Positions 13,601-25,205 of a stretch of 64,000 nt of DNA are shown here, piece by piece (positions within the stretch are counted from its first letter, which is position 1; every line of letters begins with the position of its first letter). This stretch comes from Nelumbo lutea (Eukaryota > Streptophyta > Magnoliopsida > Proteales > Nelumbonaceae), in NCBI GenBank assembly GCA_022828595.1, contig JAKGHH010000002.1:109303254-109367253 (forward strand), read 5' to 3'. A model generated the notes under the pieces. That model ran no database searches. It saw nothing but the letters and a program-made list of their open reading frames with translations, and was not told the DNA's origin. The translations under genes were made by a program, and so were the position numbers.

Positions 13601-15425
13601 GCAAGTTATACCATTGGATTTGTTGTGATTGTTTCTTATATGTGATCTGCCCTTGCTCATTTTGTCATTCAGCTAAAGCAGATATTAGTTAAATTTTCAT
13701 AGCATTCATAGAATCAAGGCAGACAGTCACTGTGGCCTTATCTGAAGCTAGCTTTGCTCTAATACCAAAATTAACACAGACAAAATGTAGGAGCTGCTGG
13801 GAATTATGCACGGAAGCAAATTAAACCTAAAATAAGTTTTCTTGAATAGTAGGTACTATTCAAGTCACTGTAGCGACAACAATAATAGCAGATGTGAAGA
13901 GGGAAAAGGTATGACTTAGATACATAGCTCTCAGCTAAAAGAAAATACTACTGTTTACTAATTTCAGGAAGAAAAAAACACTACAGTAGCTCAATAACCA
14001 GACCCAAAGCACACCACTTAAGATCTACTTAAGACTCTATTTATATAGTTAACTCCTTATCCAAGTTTTATAAGGTTTGAACCAAGACTCCACTATAATC
14101 CTAATGTAGATATACTTGCACAATAAATTGAACACCAATTTGGACTCTTATTTGCATCTGAATTTTAAAATAAACTTAAGTAATTGGAAAACTCTAATAA
14201 TTACTTGGAAAACCATTCCTAATTAAACTAGGTTGTAAACTAAAAGTAAAGTCAACAACTAAGAAGAACTATTACTTCTTTTTTGTTATGCATCACATCT
14301 CAATGTAGTGACAAGACAACTAAATGCAGTCTGCTACTGGCTTGTGGGACTTACCTTGAAAATACCCCCTTCTAAATTTTCTTCTTTTTTTTTTTTCTCT
14401 TTGTATCAAGTAGACATCATTTATTTGAAGTAACATCTTTTACCACATTAAACATTTCATGTCATTAAGGGATTCTGTAGGACAGGGAACTTCAGGGCTT
14501 AATTTCTGTTCCTTAATGATGAGAGGTTCCCCCTACTTCCCGCCACAAAAATAAATAATGACAACGACCTTTACATTTATTCGAGAGTTCAATAATTTCA
14601 TCCATTTCATGAAAATGTCTAGAAGCGTAAAGTAGGAACTGAAAGCATCAAGATCTGATACTATGAATGAAAATCATGCTTCGCTTCAAGCTGCAAGAGA
14701 GGCCTTATAGTTAATCATTTCACTGGGAGTGAGATATTGAAAACAAGACTTCCATTACAATTAATTAATATGAGTTTGGACAATTGATGCCACTACATCT
14801 CATAGCTGATCAAACATATAGCAAAGACTAAATCCTACTTTCAGGACCCAACTCTAGTACACCCGAAATCAATCTTCATTTTTACATTTCGGTAATTAGA
14901 AGAGAAGAGATATTACGAAGTAGATTGGACTAGTACATGAAAAGCTATAAAATGGGTTTTAATAAACAAGGCAGAACAGAATACCTTTTTATCAAGAAAA
15001 GCTCCCAATGCTTGACAAAGACCGACTGTAGTAGTAGACTTGCCTTCTCCAAGAGGGGTAGGAGTGATGCCTCCAACCACAACATAGTACCCATCTCCAG
15101 ATCCTTGAAGCTCATCGAGCACAGACAGAAGGACCTTCAAGAGGAAAACAGAAGCACCCAGATCATTGCGATAGATCAGTCTCAAGACTCAAGCCCAAAA
15201 AAAACAGAGAGCGAAATAAGACAAGAGAGAAAACAACCAACTCGTGGGGCGCACGTAAATCACCTTGGCCTTGTATTTTCCGTAGAGATCATAGTGGTTG
15301 CTGCTGAGATTGAGCTGCTGCGCAATCTCTGATATGTGGAAAGGTTCAACCGAGTTGGCAATGTCGATGTCTGCAGGGACAGGTGACACAACCTGCAATT
15401 TCCTCAGTGTTTTCGATGAACCCAT
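1683..15425 (-). CDS. THFS: Formate-tetrahydrofolate ligase (10-formyl-THF synthetase), 5 exons
   Basis: It makes 10-formyltetrahydrofolate from formate, THF and ATP, feeding the one-carbon folate pool. In plants the monofunctional enzyme is cytosolic, and no transit peptide is seen here. Exons by splice sites and frame are 15425-15264 (54 codons), 15134-14985 (50), 6799-5624 (392), 2199-2053 (49) and 1958-1683 (91 plus stop). Together they give 636 aa, the usual plant length. All junctions are GT/AG and phase 0. The glycine-rich nucleotide-binding segment ([16 protein letters not shown], about residues 75-90) is in exon 2. The large third exon holds the conserved core, including [10 protein letters not shown] and [19 protein letters not shown], and the C-terminus is [13 protein letters not shown] then GLS. 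The start ATG opens the first conserved block ([17 protein letters not shown]). No stop or frameshift interrupts the exons, so I take it as functional. The large introns hold a copia remnant and a MITE. Confidence 0.96.
3037..3155. mobile_element. Tourist-like MITE, family 1, copy A
   Basis: A 119-bp palindromic element with ends GGCTCCGTTTGGAAGGAGTA and its imperfect inverse. The interior is rich in TACAAATA motifs. The same family occurs at 20943-21316 (split) and 25087-25205 (also 119 bp). The flanking triplets TGA/TTA are compatible with the 3-bp duplication of PIF/Harbinger-type MITEs, but here they do not match exactly. Confidence 0.75.
3330..3553. repeat. 111-bp tandem duplication in intron
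   Basis: Two adjacent copies, 3330-3440 and 3441-3553, begin with GAAAAATTTACCTAGATAAC and differ by a few substitutions and a small indel near the end. There is no coding content. Confidence 0.85.
8288..9073 (+). pseudogene. copia gag remnant (UBN2-like)
   Basis: Frames at 8288-8491 and 8526-8996 read as copia gag: a start region with [11 protein letters not shown], then residues such as [38 protein letters not shown] blocks and [13 protein letters not shown]. The order matches the gag_pre/UBN2 region of plant copia elements. The frame breaks near 8500 and after 8890, where it continues in another frame (8888-9073). It is not expected to make a functional capsid protein. Confidence 0.8.
9480..11100 (+). 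pseudogene. copia reverse transcriptase-RNase H remnant
   Basis: The sequence before the RT reads [15 protein letters not shown] and [12 protein letters not shown], then RT blocks [30 protein letters not shown] and [13 protein letters not shown]. The catalytic motif is altered to YVDE (about 10228-10240) instead of YVDD. RNase H-side motifs follow: [15 protein letters not shown] (10530 region), [10 protein letters not shown] (10890 region) and a terminal block before the purine tract. Several frame changes and stops are present (9721, 10060, 10494, 10760), so this is a pseudogene. Confidence 0.88.
11990..12105. repeat. Small palindromic MITE-like repeat
   Basis: About 100 bp bounded by TTCATGGGCTGG and its inverse CCAGCCCATGAA, GC-rich compared with its surroundings. 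A small GGGCTGGG palindrome of this kind is common in plant introns. No clear target duplication. Confidence 0.45.
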
Positions 15426-16080
15426 TTTCCAAAAAACCAGATAACGCTTTCTGAACTGAGTTTCACTTTGAATTTATCAATTTCTTGTATCTATCTCTAT
15501 TCGATCTCAGCAACAGAAATTTTGAGTGGGCGAAAGGAGAGACCGAGAGTCCTTATAATATTCTTATCTTCTGTTCGCAGCCATCGATGGGTGACTACTT
15601 ACTACTGGGTAGTGGGTACACTGACTTATCGTCAAGATTCGTAAGCAGCTACGTTGATCTCACGGGTCAGGAGCTTGTTTTGTTTTTATTTATTGATTGA
15701 TGAAACAACCAAGTACTCGAGTGGTGGACACTGGTCAGTGGACACCGACAGAGCAACAGAGGCCGGCTACAGCCAACAGTCATCGCTCCAGAAAAAGGCA
15801 CGTGTAGGTACTAGGGAAGGGACCCAGGTCACGACACCCGGTTAGGGGCGTAAACGGATCGGATGTAATCCCTCCTTTATTTTGTTTAAACTAAAGAAAA
15901 TTTTAAAAACTAATTACTTTTTTAACTTATATATAATAAATTAATATATAAATATGAAATATTAAGTTTATTTTTTATATTATATATATTTATTAATTTA
16001 TATGGTATAATATATAAAATTATGTTTTATAATTATATATATATATATATTATTTTCAAAACCCGCTAGGGATGCAAATG
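15426..16080. promoter_or_regulatory. Upstream region of the folate ligase gene
   Basis: About 400 bp (15426-15850) of mixed composition, followed by an AT-rich stretch with TA repeats (15890-16050). A minus-strand TATTATAAGG at about 15551-15560 is a possible TATA element about 130 bp before the ATG. No other element is clear, and the promoter is inferred by position. Confidence 0.35.
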
Positions 16081-16081
16081 G

Positions 16082-17474
16082 ATTTTTTTTTGAGAAAGGT
16101 AAAGTAATTTATTCAGAACATAAAAGAGAGATACAACAACGTCCACACCACTAATACTACCTAGGCCCAATACAGATTACAGGTTCATCCATGATTTAGA
16201 GCAAAACAAAAGAGATACAATCTGGTTTTTAAATTCCTCATTCACCGACACCCAAGAACATAGCTTGCCTATGGCTCTCTGCACAACTTCATCCAAACTT
16301 TTGAATTGACCACAGGAGATTCTGTTATTTCTTTCAATCCAAATGGACCAAAGCACAACTAGCCGAATGGTACTCCAAACAAGCTTTCCTTTCTTGTTGA
16401 GACCCTCAATTCTCCAACACATTAGTAGGTCCTTCACAGATTTTGGCATAGCCCAGCTAATTTCCAAAACCTTTAGAAAATGCCTTCAGATCGAAGAAGA
16501 AGCCGAACAATGGATACACAAGTGCTTTATAGTTTTTGCAAGATTTCTACACAAACCATAGGAGAGATCCATAATCTGAATACCACGTCTCTCCAGATTA
16601 GTCTCAGTTAGACATTTATCAAGAGCCATTGTCCATACCAGGAAATTGATCTTGGAGGGACTAGATGGATTCCAAATATGCCTGGCAGGAAAGTTCTCTT
16701 GACCTAATCTGCACAACTTAAGAAATAGGGATTTAACTGAGAAGCTACCATCTGCATTCCATTTCCAAAACCATTCATCCTCTAACCTCAAATCAATCCT
16801 CTAATTTTGAAGTAGCCCCAACAACACCTCATACTCTTCCACCTCCCAATCAAACAAACTTCCCCTACATAGAGGAGTCCAAATAGTGGAGTCACCAGAA
16901 ATGCTAAAGTTATCAGCAACTGAAGAGTCTTGATTCGTAGAAATTTGGAATAGAAGGGGAAAAACATCAGCCAAGGAACCCTCTAAACACCAGGGATTCT
17001 TCCAAATTTTGATTCTATCCTCCTTACCAACCTTAAATTTGATCTCATTCAGGAAGAGAGGAATGTTCTTTGAGGTACCTGCCCATAGAGATTTACCCCC
17101 ATTTGGATGAGGCTCCTTAGATCTCCAATCACCCCATACCACTCCATACTTTGTCACAATAAGACTTCTCCACCATGCATTCATCTCAGAACAAATCTCT
17201 ATAACCATTTACTAAGAAGGGCATAGTTAAATTCCTTCAACTTTCTTATTCATATCCCACCAACTTCCTTAGGAAGGCACGTTGGCTCCTACTTTGCAAT
17301 TTTAGTCTTCTTTTCATTATCCCAACCCTTCCATAAGAAATTCCTTTAGAGTTGCTCCAGCCTATTTGCAATTTTGTTTGGAATAGGGAAAAGAGAGAGA
17401 AAATAAGTAAGGAGGTTGGGAAATGGTGCTCTTAATCAATGTAACCCTACCTCCAAAAGATAGATATTTTGCCT
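16082..17474 (-). mobile_element. LINE 3' part, 5'-truncated
   Basis: A non-LTR retrotransposon fragment with a poly-A tail (poly-T at 16082-16090 on the plus strand). Reading on the minus strand: the RT thumb block LSFGGRVTLIKS (about 17460), then LINE connection residues RNFLWKGW, the segment 17208-16801 (WWRSLIVTKYG, RIKIWKNPW) and the zinc-binding RT tail (zf-RVT) at 16791-16486 (ADGSFSVKSL, KINFLVWTMALD). The last segment, at 16467-16177, has WSIWIERNNR. Stops and frame changes occur between the segments. The 5' end stops abruptly next to a MITE remnant, so the upstream ORF1, endonuclease and RT core are missing. Confidence 0.88.
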
Positions 17475-17685
17475 TAACAAAAAATTAAAATAAAAACAGC
17501 TAAAAACTGTTGAATGGATTGACAGTTCGACCACCCAGATCAATGGATCGTTGACCAATTCAACAAGTTTTGAAGAAGGACCGGGTTTGGAGTAAAATAG
17601 AACCAGTTGCATAGATGGTCTTGAGCTGAATGGTTCGATCATCCAGGTTAATGACAGTTCAAAAACCATGGTTCCTCCAGTTGTG
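17475..17685 (-). mobile_element. Family 2 MITE remnant, reverse orientation
   Basis: On the minus strand it begins CCATGGTTTTTGAAC and shares the order of blocks of the complete family 2 copy at 24701-24978 (TTGGTCAACG...CCATTGATCTGGGTGG, then a T-rich tract). Its distal end is missing at the junction with the LINE. Confidence 0.6.
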
Positions 17686-18900
17686 GCTTCAAAGAAGGTT
17701 GTTTCACTGCTCAAAGTGAGGCAATGATAGAATAAAACATTTGCACAAGTTCTCTCTTATACAAATTGTCATTTCCCAATTTTCCTCAAATATAATATCA
17801 GTAGGCATTTTTGCATTACAAAAATCACTAAGAATTTGTTTGTGAAAAATACATAGCATAGGTAGAATTCCATCTATGTTTAACATCTAACATAAAATGT
17901 TTATATTTTAAACTATAATTTTGACATAAATATTTAAATTCTTGTTTTCTTGCTCCAAAACTTTTAATATATATAATACAATTTTTAATTTTAGAAATAC
18001 GAGTAGAAATAACATTTAAAGCATCCTGAATATATAAATTTAAGATGTGGCATGCACATCTAATATGAAATAATTTACCATTTAAACATGGTTTTAATTG
18101 AGATTTTAAAATATTTATTGTTGAATCATTATTAGTAGCATTATCAAAACTAATAGAAAATAATTTATTATCAATTCCATAAGCATATAAAGTATTTAAA
18201 ATACTTGTGGCAATAGTTGAACCAATATATGGCCATTCAATCCTAATAAAACTTAAAATTCTTTAATTTAAAAGGCAATTTTCATCAATAAAATGAATGG
18301 TAACACAAATATAACTTATGTTAAATTTAGAAGTCCAAATATCAGAAGTAATTGCAACTTTATAATTAAGATTTGATAACATATAAATTAAATTTTGTTT
18401 ATATGAATAAAAAAAATTTAAAGCATCTGATCTAATAATATTCCTAAAAACTTTTTTAAATTGTGGATTTACAAAATTACGTAACCACTTTTCAAGTTTA
18501 GTATCTTCAACTAACAAAAATGGTTGTTCATCATGTACAATGTATTTTGCTAATTCTTGCCTCATTTTTCTTAAGAATATTTAAAAGTATCAAAACCCCC
18601 CACCCAACTTGTGTTTGTGTTGTTTCTCTAGTTTTCTCAAATGGCCAGTACCACCCTTGCTACTAAAGTCTTTCCTACATTTTTGACAAACAACTCTTTT
18701 TCCCTTCCCTTGAACCTCCTCTACTTTAAATATTTTCTAAATTGGGGTAATCAACTTAGTGGTCATCTTTTTCTTTCCCGTAGTATCAATACTAGGGGTG
18801 GAAGTTTCGTCAATATTAATAACATCCATATCGGTGCTAATACTACCATATTGCAACTAAATATCATCGACATTAAACATGTTGGGGAATTGATTTAGGG
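17686..18900 (-). pseudogene. hAT-superfamily transposase remnant
   Basis: Minus-strand reading gives a BED zinc finger at about 18720-18620 (CQKC...GTGHLRK...H). The central hAT region follows (18565-18263): TSDIWTSKFNISYICVTIHFID, then DNATNNDSTI, HIRCACHILNLYIQDAL and KHRWNSTY to about 17860. This is the order in plant RICESLEEPER/Ac-like transposases. The C-terminal dimerisation domain is absent, since the sequence breaks off at the MITE remnant. Stops at about 18264 and in the N-terminal part make it non-functional. Confidence 0.88.
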
Positions 18901-19578
18901 AGGAGCCGATCATTACAAAATGTACATTCCGATACACCTATACAAAATGTGTATTAGGATTTTGATCGGTTCAAGGGGTGGAGAAACCTTAAACCAGCCC
19001 CCCTGAACTGATACTGTCCGATACATCTCTACCGACATATCGGATATATTGACATCTTGGCATCAACAGTACAGTAGTAAAGTTCATATTAAATTCTCGG
19101 TTCCAAAGGAATCTAGATTCGGTCTTCCCTAACATTTATTTAGAACCTTCGCATCAACAGTACAGTAGTAAAGTTCATATTAAATTCTCTGCCGTTTCAG
19201 TGTTCCAAAGAAATCTAATTCGATCCTCACAACATTTACAGACCTACATTGGGAACATCACCCATCATTGAAAAAATAATAGTACAAGATGTTCCAAAAT
19301 GCATGTCGGCATCTGTTGTAAAGACGGTGCGAGGACAAAATTTGTGAGGACTGAATTTAATCTCATTGCAAAGTGCAAGTGATATTTCTACAAGCGATTG
19401 AAGTGATCCCTGGATAGCCGTGTATGGAAAGTAGCACAATAAGGGCGTTGTGAATATAAAGAAGAGGCATTAAACTACTAAAAAACATTACTGAATGTTA
19501 AATTAAAGTTGCTTGGAGGTGATTCAGAAGAGAGCTGAGAAAGTTAACGTTCGAGATGCTGCTAAAGGAGGTTGTTCA
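18901..19578. repeat. Intergenic with a 92-bp partial tandem duplication
   Basis: The segment GCATCAACAGTACAGTAGTA plus about 20 bp occurs at 19059 and again at 19151, followed by similar sequence, giving an approximate 92-bp period. The rest shows no coding signal. Confidence 0.6.
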
Positions 19579-19859
19579 ATGTTTTTAAATCATCGTTGAT
19601 TCGGACGATCAGACTGTTCAGTCTGGGAATCGTTCAAACAACCGGTCTGTTTTATCCCAAACTCAATTCCTGACCAAAAATCATTGAATCGACCAATGAT
19701 CCATTGACTTAGGTGATTGAACTCTCGATCAGTTCAATGGTTTTTGGTCATTTTTTATTTTTTTAATTTTGTTGTTAGATGGCTGTCCATTCGAACTGTC
19801 AACCCAGAAACCGGTGGCCAAAACGATTCCACTTCCAAGTTATTTTTTAAAACCATGAT
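19579..19859 (+). mobile_element. Family 2 MITE, diverged copy
   Basis: About 280 bp starting ATGTTTTTAAAT and ending TTTTAAAACCATGA. The inner blocks match the copy at 24701-24978 (CAGTCTGGGAATCG, CAATGATCCATTGAC, T-rich tract, CCAGAAACCGG). The flanks GGTTGTTCA and TGTTGTTCT agree at 7 of 9 positions, as expected of an old 9-bp duplication. Confidence 0.7.
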
Positions 19860-20942
19860 GTTGTTCTTTAAGAAATCAAGGAAAGAATCTAGAAGACTAA
19901 GAATGAAAAAACCAAAAGGCAAAGAAAGCAAAAGTGATGCCAAAGGCATAGAAGACTCAGAGCAAATTGCCCAAGTCTGCTAGGTCCAAGGGCCCCAAGA
20001 TTGGAAGTGATAGTGGAATGCCTAAAGCATATTTGTAAATAGTAGAGTGGAAACTATAAAGTAGCTCTGTTTTTAATGTTGTTAATTTTATTGTTCCTTA
20101 AAACTTGCAAGTTGAATCCAGATGCTGTAAACTTTTTTGTGGTTTAAAAGAAGGCCATGAAGTTGATGGATTCTTTCATTGATATCTTTGCTACAATAAT
20201 AACTTAATTGGAGGGGCGTTGAAGGAGAAAATAAAATCATCGTGGGTGGATACCTTCAAGGAAATACCTAGAGTTTCAAATTCTATACTTCTCGATGTCT
20301 TCATGACAGAGCTAGAAGCCAAGACATCAATTTCCTAGTACTTGTAGTTATCAATCAATCCATTTTTCGATTGGATGAATGAATGAATGATTTATTAACT
20401 ATTTTGGACAAATAGTTAATAATGAACATTACCATAAACATTTCCAATTATGACCAATGAAAATTTACGTCGTCAACTAATCACTATTCCTCAACAATTA
20501 AAAAAAAAAAACAATCACTATTCCTTCCTCAACCTCAGTGGTCCAACAATACTTGATTTCATATGGTTCTCATGACAAAACTTGATGGTAAAAGATGAGT
20601 CCGCATCTCCGCCCCACACAATGTGGGACTGCCACATGTTCAATCGCACATGGTGGGGTGTTTTTGGATGCGGGATTAATGGGACGGCTGTTAATTCATC
20701 CCGTTAGCCCAAACCTCCTTTTTCCCATATTCCCACCCCCGCAACCTCAAATCAGCATTTTAAAAATCGAGCACTTTTAATTCCTTACTTGACAGACCAA
20801 CGAACAGAATAATTGTTTAATACAAGAATTGATGATTACAGTGAGTGAGAGATGACAATTGGGTAACAATTCTGTTCATCACTTTCAGCTTCTCCATTGT
20901 AGTTGATTGATTGGTGGAAGGTGACTCCATCATTAATGTTCA
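19860..20942. other. Intergenic, nothing recognised
   Basis: AT-rich sequence with short ATGA and poly-A runs. No ORF with a recognisable domain on either strand. Confidence 0.4.
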
Positions 20943-21316
20943 GCTACGTTTGGAAGGAGTACAAATCATGGTTTTCAAAACCGGATCAGACCAAACAGTC
21001 GGACTGGAAAAACCAAGAACTTATTAGGTGACCGGTTCCATCTTTCCAAAAAAACTGAATTTTTTTCAAAAATTGTTGATTTTGGTCAGCAAATTGCTAA
21101 TCCGGGCGGTTAACCATTCAAACCATTTTGACCGTTTTTATTTTTTTGTTAGAACAGATTAACCGTTCGACCCGAGAACCAAACCCCTAATCGGGTTTGT
21201 TCGAATCAGTTTAAAAATCTTGGTACAAATGCAAATATGTAGAATGCAAAACCTTCTATTTTGTATTATTTTGTATATATTTATATTGTACATATGTACT
21301 CTTTCCAAACTAAGCC
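20943..21316. mobile_element. Family 1 MITE (copy B) split by a family 2 MITE
   Basis: The outer element has the family 1 ends (CTACGTTTGGAAGGAGTACA at the left, TGTACTCTTTCCAAAC at the right). It is interrupted at 20967-21222 by a family 2 element, with GTACAAAT repeated on both sides of the insert (20959-20966 and 21223-21230). Confidence 0.85.
20967..21222 (+). mobile_element. Family 2 MITE (MULE-like), inserted in family 1 copy B
   Basis: 256 bp, starting CATGGTTTTCAAAACCGG and ending GTTTAAAAATCTTG. It has the family blocks CAGTCGGACTGG, TTGATTTTGGTCAGCAAA, GGCGGTTAACC and CGACCCGAGAACC. It is bordered by a direct repeat GTACAAAT (8 bp, 9 with one mismatch). Confidence 0.85.
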
Positions 21317-23560
21317 TTTGGTGAGCAGAGTGGTGGATTAACAGTGGTTCAATGGTGTTCTAGTATAACTACACAGCGGTGGTGGTTGCGGTGAGAGAGA
21401 ACACCGCATGGTGGGAGAGGGGTTGACAAGTACGATAACAAAGAAGAGTCCAAAAGAGAGAGAGAGAGATCATTTGATGGCAGTGATGGATGGTGAGGTA
21501 AAGATGCTTTTATGAAGATAGCGGTTCGGTGTGCGAGAGGAGGTTGAAGCAGCGATGGACTGGACTTGCAGAGTGTGGAAATGAGGAAGTTGCAAGGGAT
21601 GAGAACTCTATGTTTGCGTGGTTGTAGATTGAGAAAATGGTGGGTTACAGTAAGGATAGGTGGTGATGGAAAATGGAGACAATTGTAGCGGGCATTATGC
21701 AACCTACAAGAATATAGGGGAGAGAGGGCGAGAGAAATGGGGAGTGACTCTGAAGGTGGCGAATGATGGACAGTGGGGGAGAAGGTGTAATTGCAACAGT
21801 GCCGGTTGAGGCAGAGAAGAGCAACCGGAGAGATGGAGAATAAGTAGTTCATTAGAGAGAGAGTAAGAATGGTCGAGATGGTAACAGAGAGAATAGGGAA
21901 ATAGAGAGAAAAATAATGGGAAAAGTAGCAACAGGAGGAAGAATGCGTGGAACTGCGTCCTGTGGCCATGGCCAAAGAAGATGATGGCGTCGGCAATGGA
22001 AGGAATGAAGTGAGGACGCGAAGTAGGGATAGAGGAGAGATAACACCGCAGGGTGCTTGATGCCGGAGGTGAAGAAAGAAAGTTGGAAAATGGGAAAACA
22101 AAGGGACGACAAACATGCTCTTTCATATGCCACGATTTCTTTTTAATGAACGAGAGAACTGTTATCAGCCGTGGTGTCCGTCCATTAAGTGACACCTGTT
22201 ACAGAGAAACTTTCTTGTTACACGAAAGATTAGCGACAGAAAAAAATCATAGAGTTCGCACGCGGGAACGTTTTAGAGCTAACAGCCGTCCCATTATCCC
22301 CACACGAGGGAACGCCCCATCGCGTGTGATTGGGCATGTGACAGTAAGACGTTGTATGGGGCGGAGATGCGAACTCGTAAAAGAAAAGTTGTTATAATGA
22401 GTGAACTGGTGTCAGATGGGACTTGATCAATGCAAAAACAAAAACTTAAATGAGATTTAATGGCTACATAGCATGTTCCATATCCCAATGATGAATCTAC
22501 AAAGAGTAAAAGTAAAATGCGAATACACACCGAGTAGCGGATCTTTTTATGACATTTTGATATGAACTGATAGTCTAATAGACCGATTCCAAATATCATC
22601 GCTTTCTACACGCAAATAAACATTATAACTTGGGGCGTTTTTTGAGAGGGAAAAAGTTGGTCATGACCAAGAATCCGATGTTACTTTTCCTGGGCATCAC
22701 TTAAAGGCAAATAAATAACTTTTTCACCTTAAAAGTTGCCGATGATCTTGATGCTTAAAGTCTCAAGGTTTTTGCCTCCTGCATTTGGAGGTCTTTGGTG
22801 TGTTTGAAGTGTTCATACATGTCATAATAGAAATAGCTGCTTAAGTAATTAATAATATATCACTACCATCTGCAAATAACTGAAGCAATTACTTACTGGT
22901 AGATATTAGATTATTATTTAAACACTATGAAACCAAGTAAGAAAAATCTCTCTCTCACACACACATACATTCAGTATGAGCTTATTTAAGGTACTGCTGA
23001 AGTGTTCATACATGTATGTAGCCTGAATGACAAAAATATCATGCTTAGGTAGTGGGTAGCCTATATGTTGCATCTATATCTCTTGCAGCCTGTCATTGTC
23101 AGTAGAAGGTACCATGAACAACATATTCCTCCATTGTAAATACTAGACAATCAATATTTATGAAATCAGAGAAAGTTTTCTATGCTTCAAGTATGAACTA
23201 TAGACCTCCCACTCTCCCAGGATTAGCATGTAGATAATTGGAAGCAATATCCTATGCTTTGAAGTTCAAACTTATGAAATCAGAGGGTGGGGTTGAAAAG
23301 ATATTTGGCTCCTGCTAAAAGATATCTTAAATGGGACCAATAAAATGGTGGTTTAATACTATAGTTCCTTTGCAATTTTCCTGCTTGTAGCATCTCAGCT
23401 TTTATAGATTGCAACTACTGCAACTAAGACTTTGAACTTGTTTATAATTTCATAGTTTTCTCTATATATTGTAAATAAGACTAGGTAATTATTTCCTTTC
23501 AATTTTGGCTTTGTAAAAGCAATGCCCTTCTTCCATTTGCACTTCTCAAAGCGTACAAAA
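21317..23560. other. Intergenic; purine-rich tract and unassigned sequence
   Basis: From 21340 to 22140 the plus strand is rich in GAGAG and GGTGG, giving long but compositionally biased open frames on the minus strand (for example 21349-22116). I do not accept these as genes. From 22150 to 23560 I see no coding domain; a CTCTCACACACA run lies near 22950. Confidence 0.4.
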
Positions 23561-24700
23561 TGATTTGTACAGATCCCAGTTGATGGTGAAGACAACCTGC
23601 GAGAATGGAATCATGTCATAGAATATCATGGAAAAGTCCTGCTGAATTCTCTTAAAATGGAAGCACAGGAGCCGAAGCCCCAGCTAGAGCTAGAACTGAC
23701 AACCACCCTCTTGTAGATCACTATGTTTTGGGTTCCAGTCCATGAAAACCTTGTCACATGTTAAATATAAGCCTTTATTTGTGGATATTTTTAAATTAGA
23801 AGATTCACAAATTTGAATGACTTGTATATCTGGGAAAAACTCCTAGGTGTGAGTGCTGCAAATGATGCTTTTGCTTGTCATACTCTTGTGAATATATTAA
23901 CTTGAAAATCTAATACCATTCATGAATTTTCTTTTGCATGAAAAGTGCTTTGCGTCTTCTGAAGTTTTTTTGATTTTCTAGGTTGAAAACATGAGCAATG
24001 ATGTTGTATCAGAGGTTCTATTGGCCTTTCCAGATTACAAGGCCAAAAACTTGGCATATTTAAAAGTAGCAGCTAATGAAGGAAAAGGGAGATCCAAAAC
24101 TTCTGCTAGGCTCTGTTAAAATTGTCCATCCTGAAGGAATGTCTCCAGCTTTGACTCTGTACTCAGTGACTTTACCCAAGGGATTGGGTAAGAAGGAAAG
24201 ATTCACTTTGCATTCGTTGAATCCATTCCCTGAGGAGATTACCCAGGCTGATGCACAGCTTGTCATGTTCCAAGATGGTGCTTACTATCAATCTCCTTAT
24301 GAAACCAAGTCTAGTCACTCAGTGTTGTACTGACTAATGCAAGATATAAATTTTATACAAAAATTCATAACACCAAGCTTGTAGGTTCAGATATCAGATA
24401 TGGACCCTATGAGAATCATCTTCCCTTCTCGTATTCACCTATAGTTGCTCATTTTGAGAACAATCAACCCTTTGTGGTTGCTCAATAATTGGTGAGAAAG
24501 ATAGAAATTTCTCATTGGGAAAACGTAAAGTTCATAGAGGAGTAAAGAACTATGACATTCCCCTCTTGGCCAAGATTTAATGGGAGCAAGAAAGCAAAAA
24601 TCTTGTGCAGCTGCATCCCTTTTGCAATCTGGGTTTTATGGAATGAGAGAAATAGAAGACTATTTGAGAACAAACAGAAGAACATCAGAAAGATGTTAGC

Positions 24701-24978
24701 CATAGTTTTCAAAACCGGACCGGACCGGACAGTCGGACCGGAAAAACCGGGAACTGGTCAGGTGACTGGTTCCGGTTTTCCTCAAAACCAGATTTTCCAT
24801 AAAAACCATTGATTTTGGTCAGCAAACCACTGACCCAGGCAGTTAACCGTTCGAACGGTTTTGACCGGTTTTCATTTTTTTCTAATTTTTTTATTTTTTT
24901 TGTCAGAACGGGCCAACCATTTGACCTGGTAACCGGACCCCTGACCGGTTCAGTCTCCAGGTTGGTTTTAAAAACCAT
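24701..24978 (+). mobile_element. Family 2 MITE (MULE-like), best copy
   Basis: 278 bp with short inverted ends (CATAGTTTTCAAAACC against the inverse of GGTTTTAAAAACCAT) and a perfect 9-bp target duplication GATGTTAGC at 24692-24700 and 24979-24987. The interior holds repeated CCGG/ACCGGTT motifs. The reading frame of the LINE host closes exactly when the element is removed, which confirms its borders. Confidence 0.9.
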
Positions 24979-25086
24979 GATGTTAGCTATGGTTGAAAAT
25001 TTGGTGTCCGATTGGATTCTGGTGCATCCAGACATCCATCAGATTATCAGAGCAGAGTTGGGGAAGAATTTTTTGAATTTTCTTGA

Positions 25087-25205
25087 GGCTCAGTTTGGAA
25101 GCAGTACAAATGCAAATATGTACAGCGTAAATACATACAAAATAATACAAAATATAAGGTTTTGCACTCTGCATATTTGCATTTGTACTCCTTCCAAACT
25201 CAGCC
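25087..25205. mobile_element. Family 1 MITE, copy C
   Basis: 119 bp, the same length as copy A, with ends GGCTCAGTTTGGAAGCAGTA and its inverse ending AAACTCAGCC. It is flanked by TGA on both sides (25084-25086, 25206-25208), consistent with a 3-bp target duplication. Confidence 0.88.

Larger units (their letters stand above)
6800..14984 (-). other. Intron 3 of the folate ligase gene (8.2 kb)
   Basis: Donor GTAT at 14984, acceptor TTAG at 6800. About 3 kb of it is a decayed copia retrotransposon (about 8180-11300). The parts 6800-8170 and 11300-14984 are AT-rich with poly-T tracts and no recognisable exon. A small palindrome lies at 11990-12100. Confidence 0.85.

Noticed and set aside
21349..22116. 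255-codon minus-strand open frame
   Set aside because: Composition bias of a GAGAG/GGTGG-rich strand gives Ser/Leu/Pro-rich frames in several phases at once. No domain, no splice context.
23565..23720. Open block before the ribophorin exon (DNLREWNHVIEYHGKVLL)
   Set aside because: Does not match ribophorin I and could not be assigned.
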